A stretch of DNA of 64,000 nucleotides from Gemmatimonadaceae bacterium (GTDB lineage Bacteria; Gemmatimonadota; Gemmatimonadetes; Gemmatimonadales; Gemmatimonadaceae): positions 186,001 to 250,000 of the forward strand of contig JAUSJA010000026.1 of assembly GCA_030647905.1 (NCBI GenBank), read 5' to 3'. The number at the start of each line of letters is the position of its first letter. Position 1 is the first letter of the stretch. Below the pieces are notes generated by a model. It ran no database searches, was not told the origin of the DNA, and saw only the letters and a list, made by a program, of their open reading frames with translations. Below, piece by piece: positions 1-9,316 of this stretch. A program made the translations under genes and the position numbers.

Positions 1-2
1 AT

Positions 3-584
3 ATCGGATTCAGCGAATGGAACGCCGAGCAGATCGCGGCCGCGCTGGCGATGCCTGGGGTGGAGAAATTCGTGAGCAGCCAGCCGCAGTACTCGATGCT
101 GTGGCGCCAGCCGGAGGAAGAAGTGATTCCTCTCTGCGCGGCGAACGGCATCGGCCAGATCGTGTGGTCCCCGCTGGCGCAGGGAGTGCTGACCGGAAAG
201 TATCTCCCCGGCCAGCCGCCCCCGCCCGATTCGCGCGCGGCGAGCCCCGAGATGAACACGTTCTGGGGCGACGATCTCAAGAGCGACACGACTCTCACTG
301 TCGTGCAGGAGCTGCGTCCCATCGCCTCGCGGCTGGGCATCACCATGGCGCAGCTCGCGCTGGCGTGGGTCTTGAGGGAGCCGAATGTGTCGAGCGCGAT
401 CGTCGGCGCGAGCCGTCCTCAGCAGGTGGACGACAACGTCGCCGCGTCGGGGGTGATCATCCCGCAGGACGAGCTGGACGAGATCGACAGAATTCTCGAG
501 CCGGTTCTCGCCACATTCCGGGGGACACAGCCGCCACCCCGCAGGGAGGCGGGCCCGCTAAATCGGAAAGACGCGATTACCTGA
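3..584 (+). CDS. Aldo/keto reductase, C-terminal part (5' end outside window)
   Basis: The frame is open from the first bases of the window, so the N-terminal barrel strands with the catalytic Asp/Tyr/Lys lie upstream. What is seen is the second half of an AKR (beta/alpha)8 barrel. An SQPQYSMLWR stretch, then GIGQIVWSPLAQGVLTGKY, and the C-terminal NADPH-binding segment SAIVGASRPQQVDDN are typical of the voltage-gated K+ channel beta-subunit-like AKRs. The family reduces aldehydes and ketones with NADPH; the substrate cannot be read from sequence. The last 15-20 residues are a basic, low-complexity tail. A second, complete AKR lies at 55.0-56.0 kb but is not a close copy. Confidence 0.9.
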   Translation: MGFSEWNAEQIAAALAMPGVEKFVSSQPQYSMLWRQPEEEVIPLCAANGIGQIVWSPLAQGVLTGKYLPGQPPPPDSRAASPEMNTFWGDDLKSDTTLTVVQELRPIASRLGITMAQLALAWVLREPNVSSAIVGASRPQQVDDNVAASGVIIPQDELDEIDRILEPVLATFRGTQPPPRREAGPLNRKDAIT

Positions 585-685
585 TGAGCCAAGCCTCCGC
601 GAGCTGTATCATTCTCCCGTCACCTTCGCCGTACCCGGTTATCCCTTCTGCCGGTGCGCCGCCCTGTTGTTGTCGAAACACGCCG

Positions 686-3181
686 TCACGCCGGCGTGAA
701 AATCGACGGTGTTCCCGCGCTTTGCCCCGCGTCGAGAAGTCCGCGAATCCTCAGCAGCAGCGCGTCATTCGTGAACGGCTTCCTGATAATTGCGCCCGCT
801 GATCCTTCCCCGGTGACATCGACTTCGTCTTCCGAATAGCCCGACATGAAGAGGATGGGGATCGCGGCGTTGCGGCGCCTCACCTGAGTCGCCAACTCCT
901 TCCCGCTCATTCCCGGCATTGACATGTCGGTCAGGATGATATCCATCCGCTCCGGCGTTGCGTCGAAAATGGAGATTGCTTCGACGCCATTGAAAGCCTC
1001 GATGACATGGTAGCCGACTCCGCTGAGCATCCGGCTCACCACGGTCCGTACTGCATCCTGGTCCTCGACAAGCAGGATCGTCTCGCTGCCTCCACGGGCG
1101 CCCGGAAGGGGTACCGCCGCCGGGTCCTGTTCCAGTTCGCTCTCTACCTCCGGCAGATAGACCTTGAATGTCGTCCCACGGCCGAGCTCGCTTTCCGCCT
1201 CGATGTGTCCGCCGCTTTCCCGAACTATTCCGTACACGATCGAGAGGCCGAGGCCGGTACCCTTCCCCTGCTCTTTCGTCGTGAAGAACGGCTCGAAGAT
1301 CCGCGCCTGTGTTTCACGGGTCATTCCATGTCCCGTGTCGCTCACCGACAGCATCGCGTACCTGCCTTCCGGCTGACCCCAGGAAGTCGCGACGTCAGGA
1401 CCGAGAACGGCGTTCGCCGTCTCGATCCGCAACATTCCTCCGCCGGGCATCGCGTCGCACGCGTTGACGACGAGGTTCATCAGCACCTGCTCGATCTGTC
1501 CGGGGTCCGCGCGCACGTACCAGATATCCTTCTCGAGCCGGGTACGGATCTCGATGTTGTCGCCGACCAGACGATTGACCATCAGCTTGAGACTTTCGAC
1601 GCTCGCGTTGAGATCGACTGTCTGGAGCTCCGCTTCCTGCCGCCTGCTGAATACGAGCAGCTGCCTGGTGAGGGATGCCGCCTTCTCGGCGGCTCTTTTG
1701 ATCTCCTCGACGTCGGCACGGTCGGAGGCGCGGTCGGAGGCGCCGTCGGTGAAACTCTTGAGTAGAAACTCGCTGTACGTCGTGATGACAGTCAGGATGT
1801 TGTTGAAGTCATGGGCGATCCCGCCGGCGAGTCTTCCCAGCGCTTCCATCTTCTGCGCCTGGCGGAGCTGCCCGGTGAGGGTGTTCCATTCGGTGATGTC
1901 CTGCACGCTGCCCATCATTCGCGTCGCGCACCCGGCATTATCGAGAATCACCCGCCCGATACCGTGAAGAACCCGCGTTCCGCCGCTGCCGTCGCTGATG
2001 CGGTAATCATGAGCGTACGACTCTCCGGTCTGCACGCTTCGCTGAATGGTGCTACGGACATTGTCGACGTCATCGGGGTGCACCCTGCTCAGGAAGTCCC
2101 CGATATTCAGCGGCCGACCGGGTTCCACTCCGAACATGCGGTAAAGCTCGTCCGACCAATGCACCACGTCAGTCTTGATATCCCGTTCCCAGCTACCCAG
2201 ATGGGCGAGCTTTTCCGTTGCGGCGAGGAGCGCTTCCCGCGTCTGGATCTCCTCGCGGTCGCGCACCCGCTGGGTGATGTCCCGGGCGATGATGAGCACC
2301 TCGTTGACCGCCGCCTCGCCGCTGAACCGGTTACACCCGCACCTGAGCCAGTGGATTTCGCCGTCGCTCGAGCGATATCGCACGTCGAAATCGCGCCTCA
2401 TTCCATCCGCCAGAGTCGCCTGAATTTCCGCAGTCGACGCGGCGCGATCCTCATCGTCGAGGAGGTCCACGAATCCCAGACCCACGACTTCGCCTTCCGC
2501 ACGGCCAGTGAGGATGTGCGTCGCCTCGTTGGCGGAGGTGATCTTCCCACCGACATCGGTGGTTATGATCCATTCCGGTGCAGTCTTGACGATCAGCTGG
2601 TAATGCCTTTCCGCGCGTTTGATGATGTCGATGAACCTGAACTCGATATAGACCCCTGATAACAGAGCCGTCGTTCCAAGGAGGGCTGCCGAGAAAGCAA
2701 GCATGTAATTGCCATCGATCGACTGTGCGCCGAGGATGGACCAGGAGGGGCCGACCCCCATGGCCTGCGCGAGAATTCCGCCAATGAAGGCAATTGCCGC
2801 GTACACCGCGACTATCCAGGCGCGCCGGCGCGGAAGCGCGACGAAGGCGGCCGTGGCTACTACACTGTGAATCACCGACCCCATCCACCACATCCCTCCG
2901 AAGGCGATGTAGATAACCGTGAGAAATGTTATGTCAAAGAGGAATCCGACGAGATGAAGTCGGTCCAGCCAGCGGACAGTCAGCGTTCGCCCGAGAACCT
3001 TTTGATGCAGGGCGACAACCGTGATGTACGCAACGAAGGCCGCGAACACTTCGTTGGGAACCGGCGCGCCAAGCGCGCGCATCAGCAGCACCGCCGCGGC
3101 GAACAGGGTGACGAGCGCCAGACGGTGGATGTTCGTCGTGGCCGTACGTGCGAGTGCGACCGACGTCGCGGAGTTGATCAT
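686..3181 (-). CDS. Membrane hybrid histidine kinase (PAS-PAS-HisKA-HATPase-REC)
   Basis: About 830 residues. The N-terminus has roughly six hydrophobic segments (first ~190 residues), then two PAS domains each followed by a PAC-like segment (MMGSVQDITEW in the second). The HisKA H-box is GGIAHDFNNIL. The HATPase has N-box NLVVNACDAMPGG and G-boxes DTGHGM and GKGTGLGLSIVYG. A C-terminal receiver domain has phospho-acceptor Asp in ILTDMSMPGMSG and the conserved Lys in IIRKPF. It would autophosphorylate on a membrane or redox/ligand cue and pass phosphate to its own receiver. No separate output regulator lies next to it. ATG at 3181 has an AGGG ribosome site; an in-frame GTG at 3223 is a less likely start. 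Confidence 0.93.
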   Translation of the reverse strand: MINSATSVALARTATTNIHRLALVTLFAAAVLLMRALGAPVPNEVFAAFVAYITVVALHQKVLGRTLTVRWLDRLHLVGFLFDITFLTVIYIAFGGMWWMGSVIHSVVATAAFVALPRRRAWIVAVYAAIAFIGGILAQAMGVGPSWSILGAQSIDGNYMLAFSAALLGTTALLSGVYIEFRFIDIIKRAERHYQLIVKTAPEWIITTDVGGKITSANEATHILTGRAEGEVVGLGFVDLLDDEDRAASTAEIQATLADGMRRDFDVRYRSSDGEIHWLRCGCNRFSGEAAVNEVLIIARDITQRVRDREEIQTREALLAATEKLAHLGSWERDIKTDVVHWSDELYRMFGVEPGRPLNIGDFLSRVHPDDVDNVRSTIQRSVQTGESYAHDYRISDGSGGTRVLHGIGRVILDNAGCATRMMGSVQDITEWNTLTGQLRQAQKMEALGRLAGGIAHDFNNILTVITTYSEFLLKSFTDGASDRASDRADVEEIKRAAEKAASLTRQLLVFSRRQEAELQTVDLNASVESLKLMVNRLVGDNIEIRTRLEKDIWYVRADPGQIEQVLMNLVVNACDAMPGGGMLRIETANAVLGPDVATSWGQPEGRYAMLSVSDTGHGMTRETQARIFEPFFTTKEQGKGTGLGLSIVYGIVRESGGHIEAESELGRGTTFKVYLPEVESELEQDPAAVPLPGARGGSETILLVEDQDAVRTVVSRMLSGVGYHVIEAFNGVEAISIFDATPERMDIILTDMSMPGMSGKELATQVRRRNAAIPILFMSGYSEDEVDVTGEGSAGAIIRKPFTNDALLLRIRGLLDAGQSAGTPSIFTPA

Positions 3182-3374
3182 TACCGAGCCCTGCTGTGAA
3201 CATGTTCCTGCGGGGAAATCCACGATACAGGTGCTGGGGCGGGAAAGCCAGCAATTTGTAAGTCCACCCTTCGACGCTATTTTGCGTCCCGGAAAGCGTC
3301 AACCTGGGTTTCAGGTATGCCTTTTGAAAGGGAAGTGAGGAGATGGACCCCCCACACCCGGCAGGAGGCATCAA

Positions 3375-4583
3375 ATGCAATCATGCAAACCGAACCTGAT
3401 ACCCCGCGCAGCGTTATGCGCCATGTTGTCACTCTTCGCGGTATCTACGGTTTCCGCGCAGACCCGCGTCGTGCTTCCACGAGGCACAGTCATTCTCGTC
3501 ACTACGCAGACTCCGATCGAGTCGTCTTCAGCGCGAGTCGGACAGACGTTCGAGACAGTGGTTGCCGATATTGTCGTCGTCGAGAACTACACGGTAATCC
3601 CCGCCAATAGCCGGATTCGCGGAGCGATCACCTTCGTGCAGCCGGCGAATCGCCAGCAGTCCGGCGTAATCGAAGTTGACTTCGACCGGCTGACTCTCCC
3701 GGACGGCACATCGTACGCCATTCAGGGAAAACTCACCAGCACCGATCCGGTCGAGCGTCGACAGATCGAGTCCAGCTCGAACCAGAGAGTGGTTCTCGTC
3801 GGCGGCCGCGGTGGAATCGGTGCTGCAATCGCCGGCGCCGGATCGCAGAACAGTTCCACGTCCGGCCTGCTCGGCGCACTTGGCACGCTGCTTTCCGAGG
3901 GTCGCAACGTGAGCCTACCAGCAGGCACGCAGCTCGCTGTTCAGTTCGAGCAGAGCCTGTCGCTGCGCTCGCGCGGAACCGTTCTCGCACCCGATGCGGC
4001 GACGATCTACACGTCGGCAGACATGATCCGCGCAGCGCAGCGCGCACTCGCGCAGCTGAACTACTTCCGCGGCGCGATTGATGGACAGCTCACGTATGCG
4101 ACACAGCGCGCTCTGTTCGAGTATCAGAGCGACAAGGGACTCACGCCGACCGGCAATCTCGACTGGCGTACGGCGCAAGCGCTGGGCCTCTCAGTCGCGA
4201 CAGGCACATCGGGCAGTACCTCGTTATCCATCGAGGAAGCGTCGTTGCTAAGACGTAATGCCCAATCCCTCGTCGGCAGGGAACGCCAGGAGCTTTCGAT
4301 AACCGGAGTCGGCCGTCTCGATTCGCGGCGGGCATACACCGAGGCCGATGTAGAGCTCTGGTTCGCCCTCTCGGCATTCGCCGACAATGCATCGCTCTAC
4401 GAGCAGATCGTACGAAGTGCGCCCAGCTCCGCCGCATCCGGGATCGCCGGACGGTCACTGATCGCTGCAGCGCGGCGGGTGGATGCCGCGATACAGCAGG
4501 CACGAATATCGTCGGTTGTAAGGAACGCCTGGGCGTCGATGCGCGCGCAGCTCGCGGGGATAGACGCGAGCTACGGCGGATGA
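3375..4583 (+). CDS. Secreted protein with peptidoglycan-binding domain
   Basis: 402 residues. Residues 1-29 form a Sec signal peptide ending in STVSAQ. Residues ~30-200 are a beta-rich region with a Gly-rich stretch, resembling TrbI/OmpA-associated conjugal-type domains only loosely. Residues ~215-275 match a PG_binding_1 repeat (AQRALAQLNYFRGAIDG ... ALFEYQSDKGL), a three-helix module that binds cell-wall peptidoglycan. The C-terminal ~130 residues are helical and unassigned. A strong GGAGG at 3364-3368 fixes the start. It is divergent from the histidine kinase, with ~190 bp between them. The job is probably envelope scaffolding; no catalytic motif was seen. Confidence 0.8.
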   Translation: MQSCKPNLIPRAALCAMLSLFAVSTVSAQTRVVLPRGTVILVTTQTPIESSSARVGQTFETVVADIVVVENYTVIPANSRIRGAITFVQPANRQQSGVIEVDFDRLTLPDGTSYAIQGKLTSTDPVERRQIESSSNQRVVLVGGRGGIGAAIAGAGSQNSSTSGLLGALGTLLSEGRNVSLPAGTQLAVQFEQSLSLRSRGTVLAPDAATIYTSADMIRAAQRALAQLNYFRGAIDGQLTYATQRALFEYQSDKGLTPTGNLDWRTAQALGLSVATGTSGSTSLSIEEASLLRRNAQSLVGRERQELSITGVGRLDSRRAYTEADVELWFALSAFADNASLYEQIVRSAPSSAASGIAGRSLIAAARRVDAAIQQARISSVVRNAWASMRAQLAGIDASYGG

Positions 4584-4637
4584 TTCTTGAACGGCGGCAC
4601 TACGGAACTTGGAACTACCCGCGCGCAGTCTCGAGCC

Positions 4638-4802
4638 CTATTGTCCGCGAAGCCCGGACTTCTTCGATGTCGCATGCGGCTTGGTGCCCCGATTTGGCAC
4701 AACCGGCGCCGGCTCATGCTTGTGTGACGCGTCCTGGACGTTCGGAACGGGAGCGCGTTTCGTCGAGAAGTCGGGAATGGAGCGAGGTCCCTTTTTCTTC
4801 AT
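4638..4802 (-). CDS. Small basic proline-rich protein, 54 aa
   Basis: Begins MKKKGPRSIPDF and is rich in Lys, Pro and His with no membrane segment. An AGGGAAGGA ribosome site sits just before the ATG at 4802, which argues that this short gene is real. It is divergent from the lipoprotein gene at 4961 with ~160 bp between them. The function is unknown; the composition suggests an unstructured nucleic-acid-binding or interaction peptide, but that is inference only. Confidence 0.55.
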   Translation of the reverse strand: MKKKGPRSIPDFSTKRAPVPNVQDASHKHEPAPVVPNRGTKPHATSKKSGLRGQ

Positions 4803-4960
4803 AGTTCCTTCCCTGAATCGTTCATTTGTAAGATAGCCACAGCGGAGGACGAGCGTCACCCGGGATCCATCCCGATTCCCTCTGGACATCAGGTTTCCGG
4901 CCCACGGATTGCAGATCGGAACGCGATACGTCGGATCACTCCGGCTTTCCTCGAGGACAA

Positions 4961-5578
4961 ATGCCCAGCATGACACGACTCGCTGCGGTTCCGTTACTCG
5001 CGCTCTTATCTGTTGCATGTAGCGACGGCTCGCGAACCGCCAGTGACACCGCATCGGTCGCACCTTCAGTCAGCGGAGATACATCAATGAGCACGGCTAA
5101 ATCATCGCTCACACTCACCTCGTCCGCGTTCGCCCCGAACGACGCGATTCCCACGCGCTACACCTGCGAAGGCGACGACATCTCGCCACCACTCGAGTGG
5201 AGCGGCGCTCCGGCCGGAACGAAGAGCTTCGCGCTGATAATGGACGATCCCGATGCACCGGATCCCGCCAAGCCGCAGCGTGTCTACGTGCATTGGGTCG
5301 TATACAACCTCCTGCCCGACGCCACCGGCCTGACCGAAAACGCATCGAAATCGGCTTTGCCCGTCGGAGCCGCGCAGGGAAACAACGACTGGAAGAAGCC
5401 ACAGTACGGCGGTCCATGCCCTCCCATCGGCAGGCACCGCTATTTCTTCAAGCTCTACGCACTTGATACCACCCTGACCGACTTGTCTGCACCGACCAAG
5501 GCCGACCTCGAGAGCGCAATGCAGCGACACATTCTCGCTCAGGCGGAGCTGATCGGCACGTACCAGAAGACGAAGTAA
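4961..5578 (+). CDS. YbhB/YbcL-type PEBP (Raf-kinase-inhibitor-like) lipoprotein
   Basis: 205 residues. The N-terminal hydrophobic segment ends in a lipobox LSVAC, so it is probably lipidated and exported. The mature part has the phosphatidylethanolamine-binding-protein fold: FAPNDAIPTRYTCEGDDISPPLEW, MDDPDAP, YVHWVVYNL and GRHRYFFKLYALD. In this family DPDAP and the GxHRY/HWxxY residues line the anion-binding pocket. The bacterial role is uncertain. ATG 4961 follows GAGGAC; a second ATG at 4970 is equally compatible with the signal peptide. Confidence 0.9.
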   Translation: MPSMTRLAAVPLLALLSVACSDGSRTASDTASVAPSVSGDTSMSTAKSSLTLTSSAFAPNDAIPTRYTCEGDDISPPLEWSGAPAGTKSFALIMDDPDAPDPAKPQRVYVHWVVYNLLPDATGLTENASKSALPVGAAQGNNDWKKPQYGGPCPPIGRHRYFFKLYALDTTLTDLSAPTKADLESAMQRHILAQAELIGTYQKTK

Positions 5579-5587
5579 CCGCAGTCA

Positions 5588-8521
5588 TTGGCAGCCGTCC
5601 CTCCACCTCCGCTTAGTCCGGCCGCGGTCCCCGCACCTCACACGGCGTCCGACTCACAGCGCTCGGCCATCGAAGCCGAGCCCGGACCGCTGCTTGTTCT
5701 CGCGGGACCTGGGGCGGGTAAGACTTTCTGCCTGATCGAGCGGATCCGGTTCCTCGTCGAGGAGCGCGGATTCGATCCGGCTCGAATCTGCGCCTTCACA
5801 TTCACCAACAAAGCGGCTGGCGAGATCTCATCGCGCCTCGAGCGATTCCTCGGCGACCACGCGCAGCGCATAAAGCGCGGAACGATTCACGCCCTTTGCG
5901 CCGAGCTCCTTCGCGAGTTCGTCACCGACGCAGGGCTCCAGCCCGGGTTCGGAATCGCCGACGAAGCGTACCAGTTGCTCGTCCTCCGCCGTGTCGAAGG
6001 ATACCGGAAGTGGCATCGGACCACTCTCACCCGCTTCGCCGCCCATCGCTTCCGCTCCGACTCGCTTCGCGCCAACGATCGCGCGGTGTACGACGCCTAC
6101 CGGGACTTCCTGGAGCGCCGCAACCTCGTTGACTTCGACATGCTCGTGCTCAAGACCGCCGAGCTGCTGCACAACGACGCCATCGCCGAAACGGTCCGCA
6201 GCCGCTGGGATTGCATCCTCGTGGACGAGTTCCAGGACCTCAACACCGTCCAGTACTCGATCATCCGCGCGCTCGGCACAGGACACAGGAATGTCTTCGC
6301 CGTTGGCGACGACGAGCAATCCATCTACTCGTGGGCCGGCGCCGATCCGCGAGTGTTCGTCAGCTTCGTGAACGACTTCGGCGTGTCCACCAAGGCGCAG
6401 CTCGGCGAGAATCGTCGGTGTCCGAGAGAGGTGGTCTCCCTCGCGCGGCGACTTCTCACCGCCAACACTCCGATCTTCACCGATCGCCGCCACGCCGAAG
6501 CCGACCACGACTCGGCGCATCCGGTGACCGCGCTCAGCTTCACCACGGGTGATGAAGAGATCGCCTGGATCATTGACGACATCAGGCGCGATCGCGACGA
6601 GCACGGTCTCGAATGGGGTGACTTCGCTCTGCTCTATCGCACGCACGAGATCGGGTACGCGACCGAAGCAGGCTTTCTCACCGCCGGTGTACCCTGCCGG
6701 ATGGCGCAGGGTCGCGCGCTCGCCGACGATCCCGTCGTCGCATACGTGATTGGCGCGCTTCGTGTGATCGCTGATCCGAACGATCCGATTCATCAGGAGA
6801 ATTTTCTCCAGGTAGTTCTTCCCAGGCCGCTCTTCGACGACGCCCGCGCGAAGGCCGAAGAGAGCAAGCAGATGCTTCTTCCTTACCTCGAGGAAATGGC
6901 GCGGGGCATGGCGAAGGAGCACGGTGACCGTCGCAAGATCTGGCGCGGCTTCTACGCACTGAAGAACCTCGCCGCGCTTGGATTGCGTCACGACCACATC
7001 AGCGCCCTCGTGGACGAGCTGCTTTCTCAACGCGTTGGCGAGTATCGCACCGTGCTCGAGGAGAATCACGACGATCTTTCCGACCCCGCCGAGAACGACG
7101 ACGTACAGCGGCTCGCCGCGCGGTTGTCGGAGGCGCTCGAGCTTGGTCACACCATCTGGATCCCGCGCCTGGGCGGCATCGAGATCGCTCTCAAGGGCAT
7201 ACTCGGCGGGCTAGGATTGAACCGCGTCCAGCTTGGCGGGCTTCCGCCGGAGAATGCGGTTTCCATCAGTCATTCCGATTGTCCTTCGCTCGGCATCGGA
7301 CTCGGCCTCTTCAAGGCCGCGCAGCTCGTGCGAAGCGCGACGTTCTCCAATCATTTTCGCGATTTCACCGCAGTGGACACCGAGACCACCGACAAGGACG
7401 TGGACAGCGCCGAGGTCGTCGAGATCGCCGCCGTACGCGTACGTGATGGGCGGATCACCGGAGAGTTCCATTCGCTGGTGAAGCCGCGCGTGCCCATCGC
7501 CGCCGGTGCGCAGAACGTTCATGGCATCTCCGGGCACGACGTCGCCGAAGCGCCGTATTTCGAGGATGTGTGGCCGGAGTTCCGCGAGTTCTGTGGCCAG
7601 GACGTCGTCGTCGCGCACAACGGGTATCAGTTCGACTTCCCGATTCTGCGCCGGATGGCAGGCGCGCTGCACGACGCCGAGCTTTGCACTTACGACACCC
7701 TCGTGCTCGCACGGGAGCTCCACTCATCGAGCAGAAAGCTCGAGGATCTCGCCCGCGTTTATGGCATTGACTCGGGCCAGTCGCACCGCGCGCTCGACGA
7801 CACCAGGACGCTCGCGCTCGTTTTCCTCGCGCTCGGCGACACCAAGGTGGCGCGTGCGCGAAAGACCGCGCTCGACAACCTGCTCGACTATGTCGGCGTC
7901 GCTCTCGCATTGAGCGACGACGAGAAGTTATGCGACGAAGCAAAGCGTGTCCGGGAGTTCGCCCGCATATTCGCGCTCGGCCGCTACAGTAATTGTCTCG
8001 ACGTGTATCGCGCCGAGCGCGAGCAGAGCGGTGACGAGTCCATTCCCACCACCGAAGACCTGATCGAGCTGCTCGGCGGCGCTGACCGGATGTTGCGGCT
8101 GCGCACCGAGAAGACCGCCGAGCAGCGCTATCCCGGCGCAATGCTGCGCCTGCGTCCTCTGCTCGACATGTGCGACGGTAAGCCGCTACGGGAAGCGATC
8201 GGCGCTTTTCTCGACCGCGTCGTCCTGTCAAAGATGGATGGCGCCGAGCCCGAGTCGTCGCGCGTCAATCTGCTGACGCTGCATTCGACCAAGGGGCTCG
8301 AGTTCTCCCGCGTATATATAGTAGGCGCCGAAGACAGCCAGCTTCCTGGTGGAAAAGAGCCGAGCAAGCGCGATGTCGAGGAAGCGCGGCGGCTGCTCTA
8401 TGTCGGGATGACGCGCACCAAGGACCGGCTTGTGCTCACCCGCGTGGACGAGAGAAACGGCAAGCCGACCGGCGGCCACCAGTTCCTCGACGAGATGGAG
8501 CTCGCGCCCACACGCGCGTGA
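5588..8521 (+). CDS. UvrD-family SF1 helicase with an embedded DnaQ-like 3'-5' exonuclease
   Basis: 977 residues. Helicase motifs: Walker A GPGAGKT (residues ~40-46), motif Ia FTNKAAGE, motif II VDEFQDLN (~212-219), motif III GDDEQSIYSWAG (~240-251), ALLYRTHE (~345). Much later come motif V TLHSTKGLEFS and VI RRLLYVGMTRTKDR (~890-950). Between them, at ~595-755, lies a complete DEDDh exonuclease: VDTETT, NVHG, VVAHNGYQFDFP and SHRALDDT supply the four acidic residues and the His. The nuclease sits where UvrD normally has its 2B subdomain. It likely unwinds DNA and trims 3' ends, as in repair or recombination. The start is TTG 5588, 10 bp after the previous gene; no better ATG is available. 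Confidence 0.93.
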   Translation: MAAVPPPPLSPAAVPAPHTASDSQRSAIEAEPGPLLVLAGPGAGKTFCLIERIRFLVEERGFDPARICAFTFTNKAAGEISSRLERFLGDHAQRIKRGTIHALCAELLREFVTDAGLQPGFGIADEAYQLLVLRRVEGYRKWHRTTLTRFAAHRFRSDSLRANDRAVYDAYRDFLERRNLVDFDMLVLKTAELLHNDAIAETVRSRWDCILVDEFQDLNTVQYSIIRALGTGHRNVFAVGDDEQSIYSWAGADPRVFVSFVNDFGVSTKAQLGENRRCPREVVSLARRLLTANTPIFTDRRHAEADHDSAHPVTALSFTTGDEEIAWIIDDIRRDRDEHGLEWGDFALLYRTHEIGYATEAGFLTAGVPCRMAQGRALADDPVVAYVIGALRVIADPNDPIHQENFLQVVLPRPLFDDARAKAEESKQMLLPYLEEMARGMAKEHGDRRKIWRGFYALKNLAALGLRHDHISALVDELLSQRVGEYRTVLEENHDDLSDPAENDDVQRLAARLSEALELGHTIWIPRLGGIEIALKGILGGLGLNRVQLGGLPPENAVSISHSDCPSLGIGLGLFKAAQLVRSATFSNHFRDFTAVDTETTDKDVDSAEVVEIAAVRVRDGRITGEFHSLVKPRVPIAAGAQNVHGISGHDVAEAPYFEDVWPEFREFCGQDVVVAHNGYQFDFPILRRMAGALHDAELCTYDTLVLARELHSSSRKLEDLARVYGIDSGQSHRALDDTRTLALVFLALGDTKVARARKTALDNLLDYVGVALALSDDEKLCDEAKRVREFARIFALGRYSNCLDVYRAEREQSGDESIPTTEDLIELLGGADRMLRLRTEKTAEQRYPGAMLRLRPLLDMCDGKPLREAIGAFLDRVVLSKMDGAEPESSRVNLLTLHSTKGLEFSRVYIVGAEDSQLPGGKEPSKRDVEEARRLLYVGMTRTKDRLVLTRVDERNGKPTGGHQFLDEMELAPTRA

Positions 8522-8634
8522 CTGTGCGGCGTTCGGCAGATGAAGCTCGCCAACGCATCCTGCCGATATCGGGAAAGTCGACCGTTCTCTCCGGTTGAGC
8601 TAAGTGCGCGACTTTGCCGTTCAATCCGATAAGT

Positions 8635-8650
8635 GTTACTTTTGTGTAAC
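8635..8650. promoter_or_regulatory. Inverted repeat operator upstream of the AbrB/Doc pair
   Basis: GTTAC-6-GTAAC lies 24 bp upstream of the antitoxin start, inside an AT-rich stretch that interrupts GC-rich DNA. The position fits autoregulation by the AbrB-like antitoxin; this is inferred from placement. Confidence 0.5.
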
Positions 8651-8673
8651 TAACTTCTGCCTCAGGAGGCACC

Positions 8674-8904
8674 GTGATAATGACCAGCAGGACCCGGATG
8701 CAGGGCGGGTCCATCGTTACCTCCATACCCAATGAGGTGGCTCGCCGGCTGGGTGCCGCGCCGGGTGATCCTCTCTACTGGATCGAAGATGCCGCCGGCC
8801 GCTTCTTCGTGACGACTCTCGATCCCGAGACTCTCGAGGCGTTGAAGGTGCACGAGGAGGTCGTCGCTCAATATCGTGAGGTATTTCGGGCTCTGGCTGA
8901 GTGA
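8674..8904 (+). CDS. AbrB/MazE-type antitoxin
   Basis: 76 residues with an SpoVT/AbrB swapped-hairpin fold (GGSIVTSIPNEVARRLG, then GDPLYWIED) at residues ~8-45 and a helical tail that would wrap the toxin. AGGAGG at 8664-8669 supports GTG 8674, with ATG 8680 as an alternative. It overlaps the Doc gene by 4 bp (GTGA), the usual translational coupling of TA pairs. It should bind its own promoter and neutralise the downstream Fic-fold toxin. Confidence 0.85.
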   Translation: MIMTSRTRMQGGSIVTSIPNEVARRLGAAPGDPLYWIEDAAGRFFVTTLDPETLEALKVHEEVVAQYREVFRALAE

Positions 8905-9290
8905 AGGATCCTCGATGGATAACTGCTGAAGAGCTCCATCTGATGCACGTGCGTCAGGTGGAGCTTTTTGGCGGATCGCACGGAATCATCGACGAGAATA
9001 TCGTGGGCTCTGCCTTGCACAAGCCACAGCAACTCAACAGCTACAAGCCAGACTCCGATCTCGCTGCACTCGCTGCGGCATATCTATGCGGCTTCGCTCA
9101 GAAGCAGGGATTCGTCGATGGCAATAAGCGGATCGCGCTTGCTGCGACCCTCACTTTCTTTCGATTGAATGGGCACGAGCTGAACGTTCCCAAGGCTGAG
9201 TTTCTGGCCTTTGTTCTGGCAATCGCGCGAAACGAGCTGAACCAGCCCGTGGTCACGACGTGGCTGCGGGAACGGATTACTGCAACGTGA
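8901..9290 (+). CDS. doc: Death-on-curing (Doc/Fic-fold) toxin with altered Fic motif
   Basis: 129 residues, the normal length for Doc. The Fic core is recognisable: IIDENIVGSALHKPQQ, LAAAYLCGFAQ, then QGFVDGNKRIALAATLTFFRLNG. Doc phosphorylates EF-Tu and needs the HxFxxxNK motif. Here the position of the invariant His is Gln (QGFVDGNKR), while Phe, Asp, Asn, Lys and Arg remain. It may be inactive or use altered chemistry; some Doc-family annotations include such variants, so this is not proof of decay. GTG start overlaps the antitoxin stop. Confidence 0.85.
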   Translation: MKDPRWITAEELHLMHVRQVELFGGSHGIIDENIVGSALHKPQQLNSYKPDSDLAALAAAYLCGFAQKQGFVDGNKRIALAATLTFFRLNGHELNVPKAEFLAFVLAIARNELNQPVVTTWLRERITAT

Positions 9291-9316
9291 CCTGCGGATA
9301 TCGGCTCCGCCGCGTC

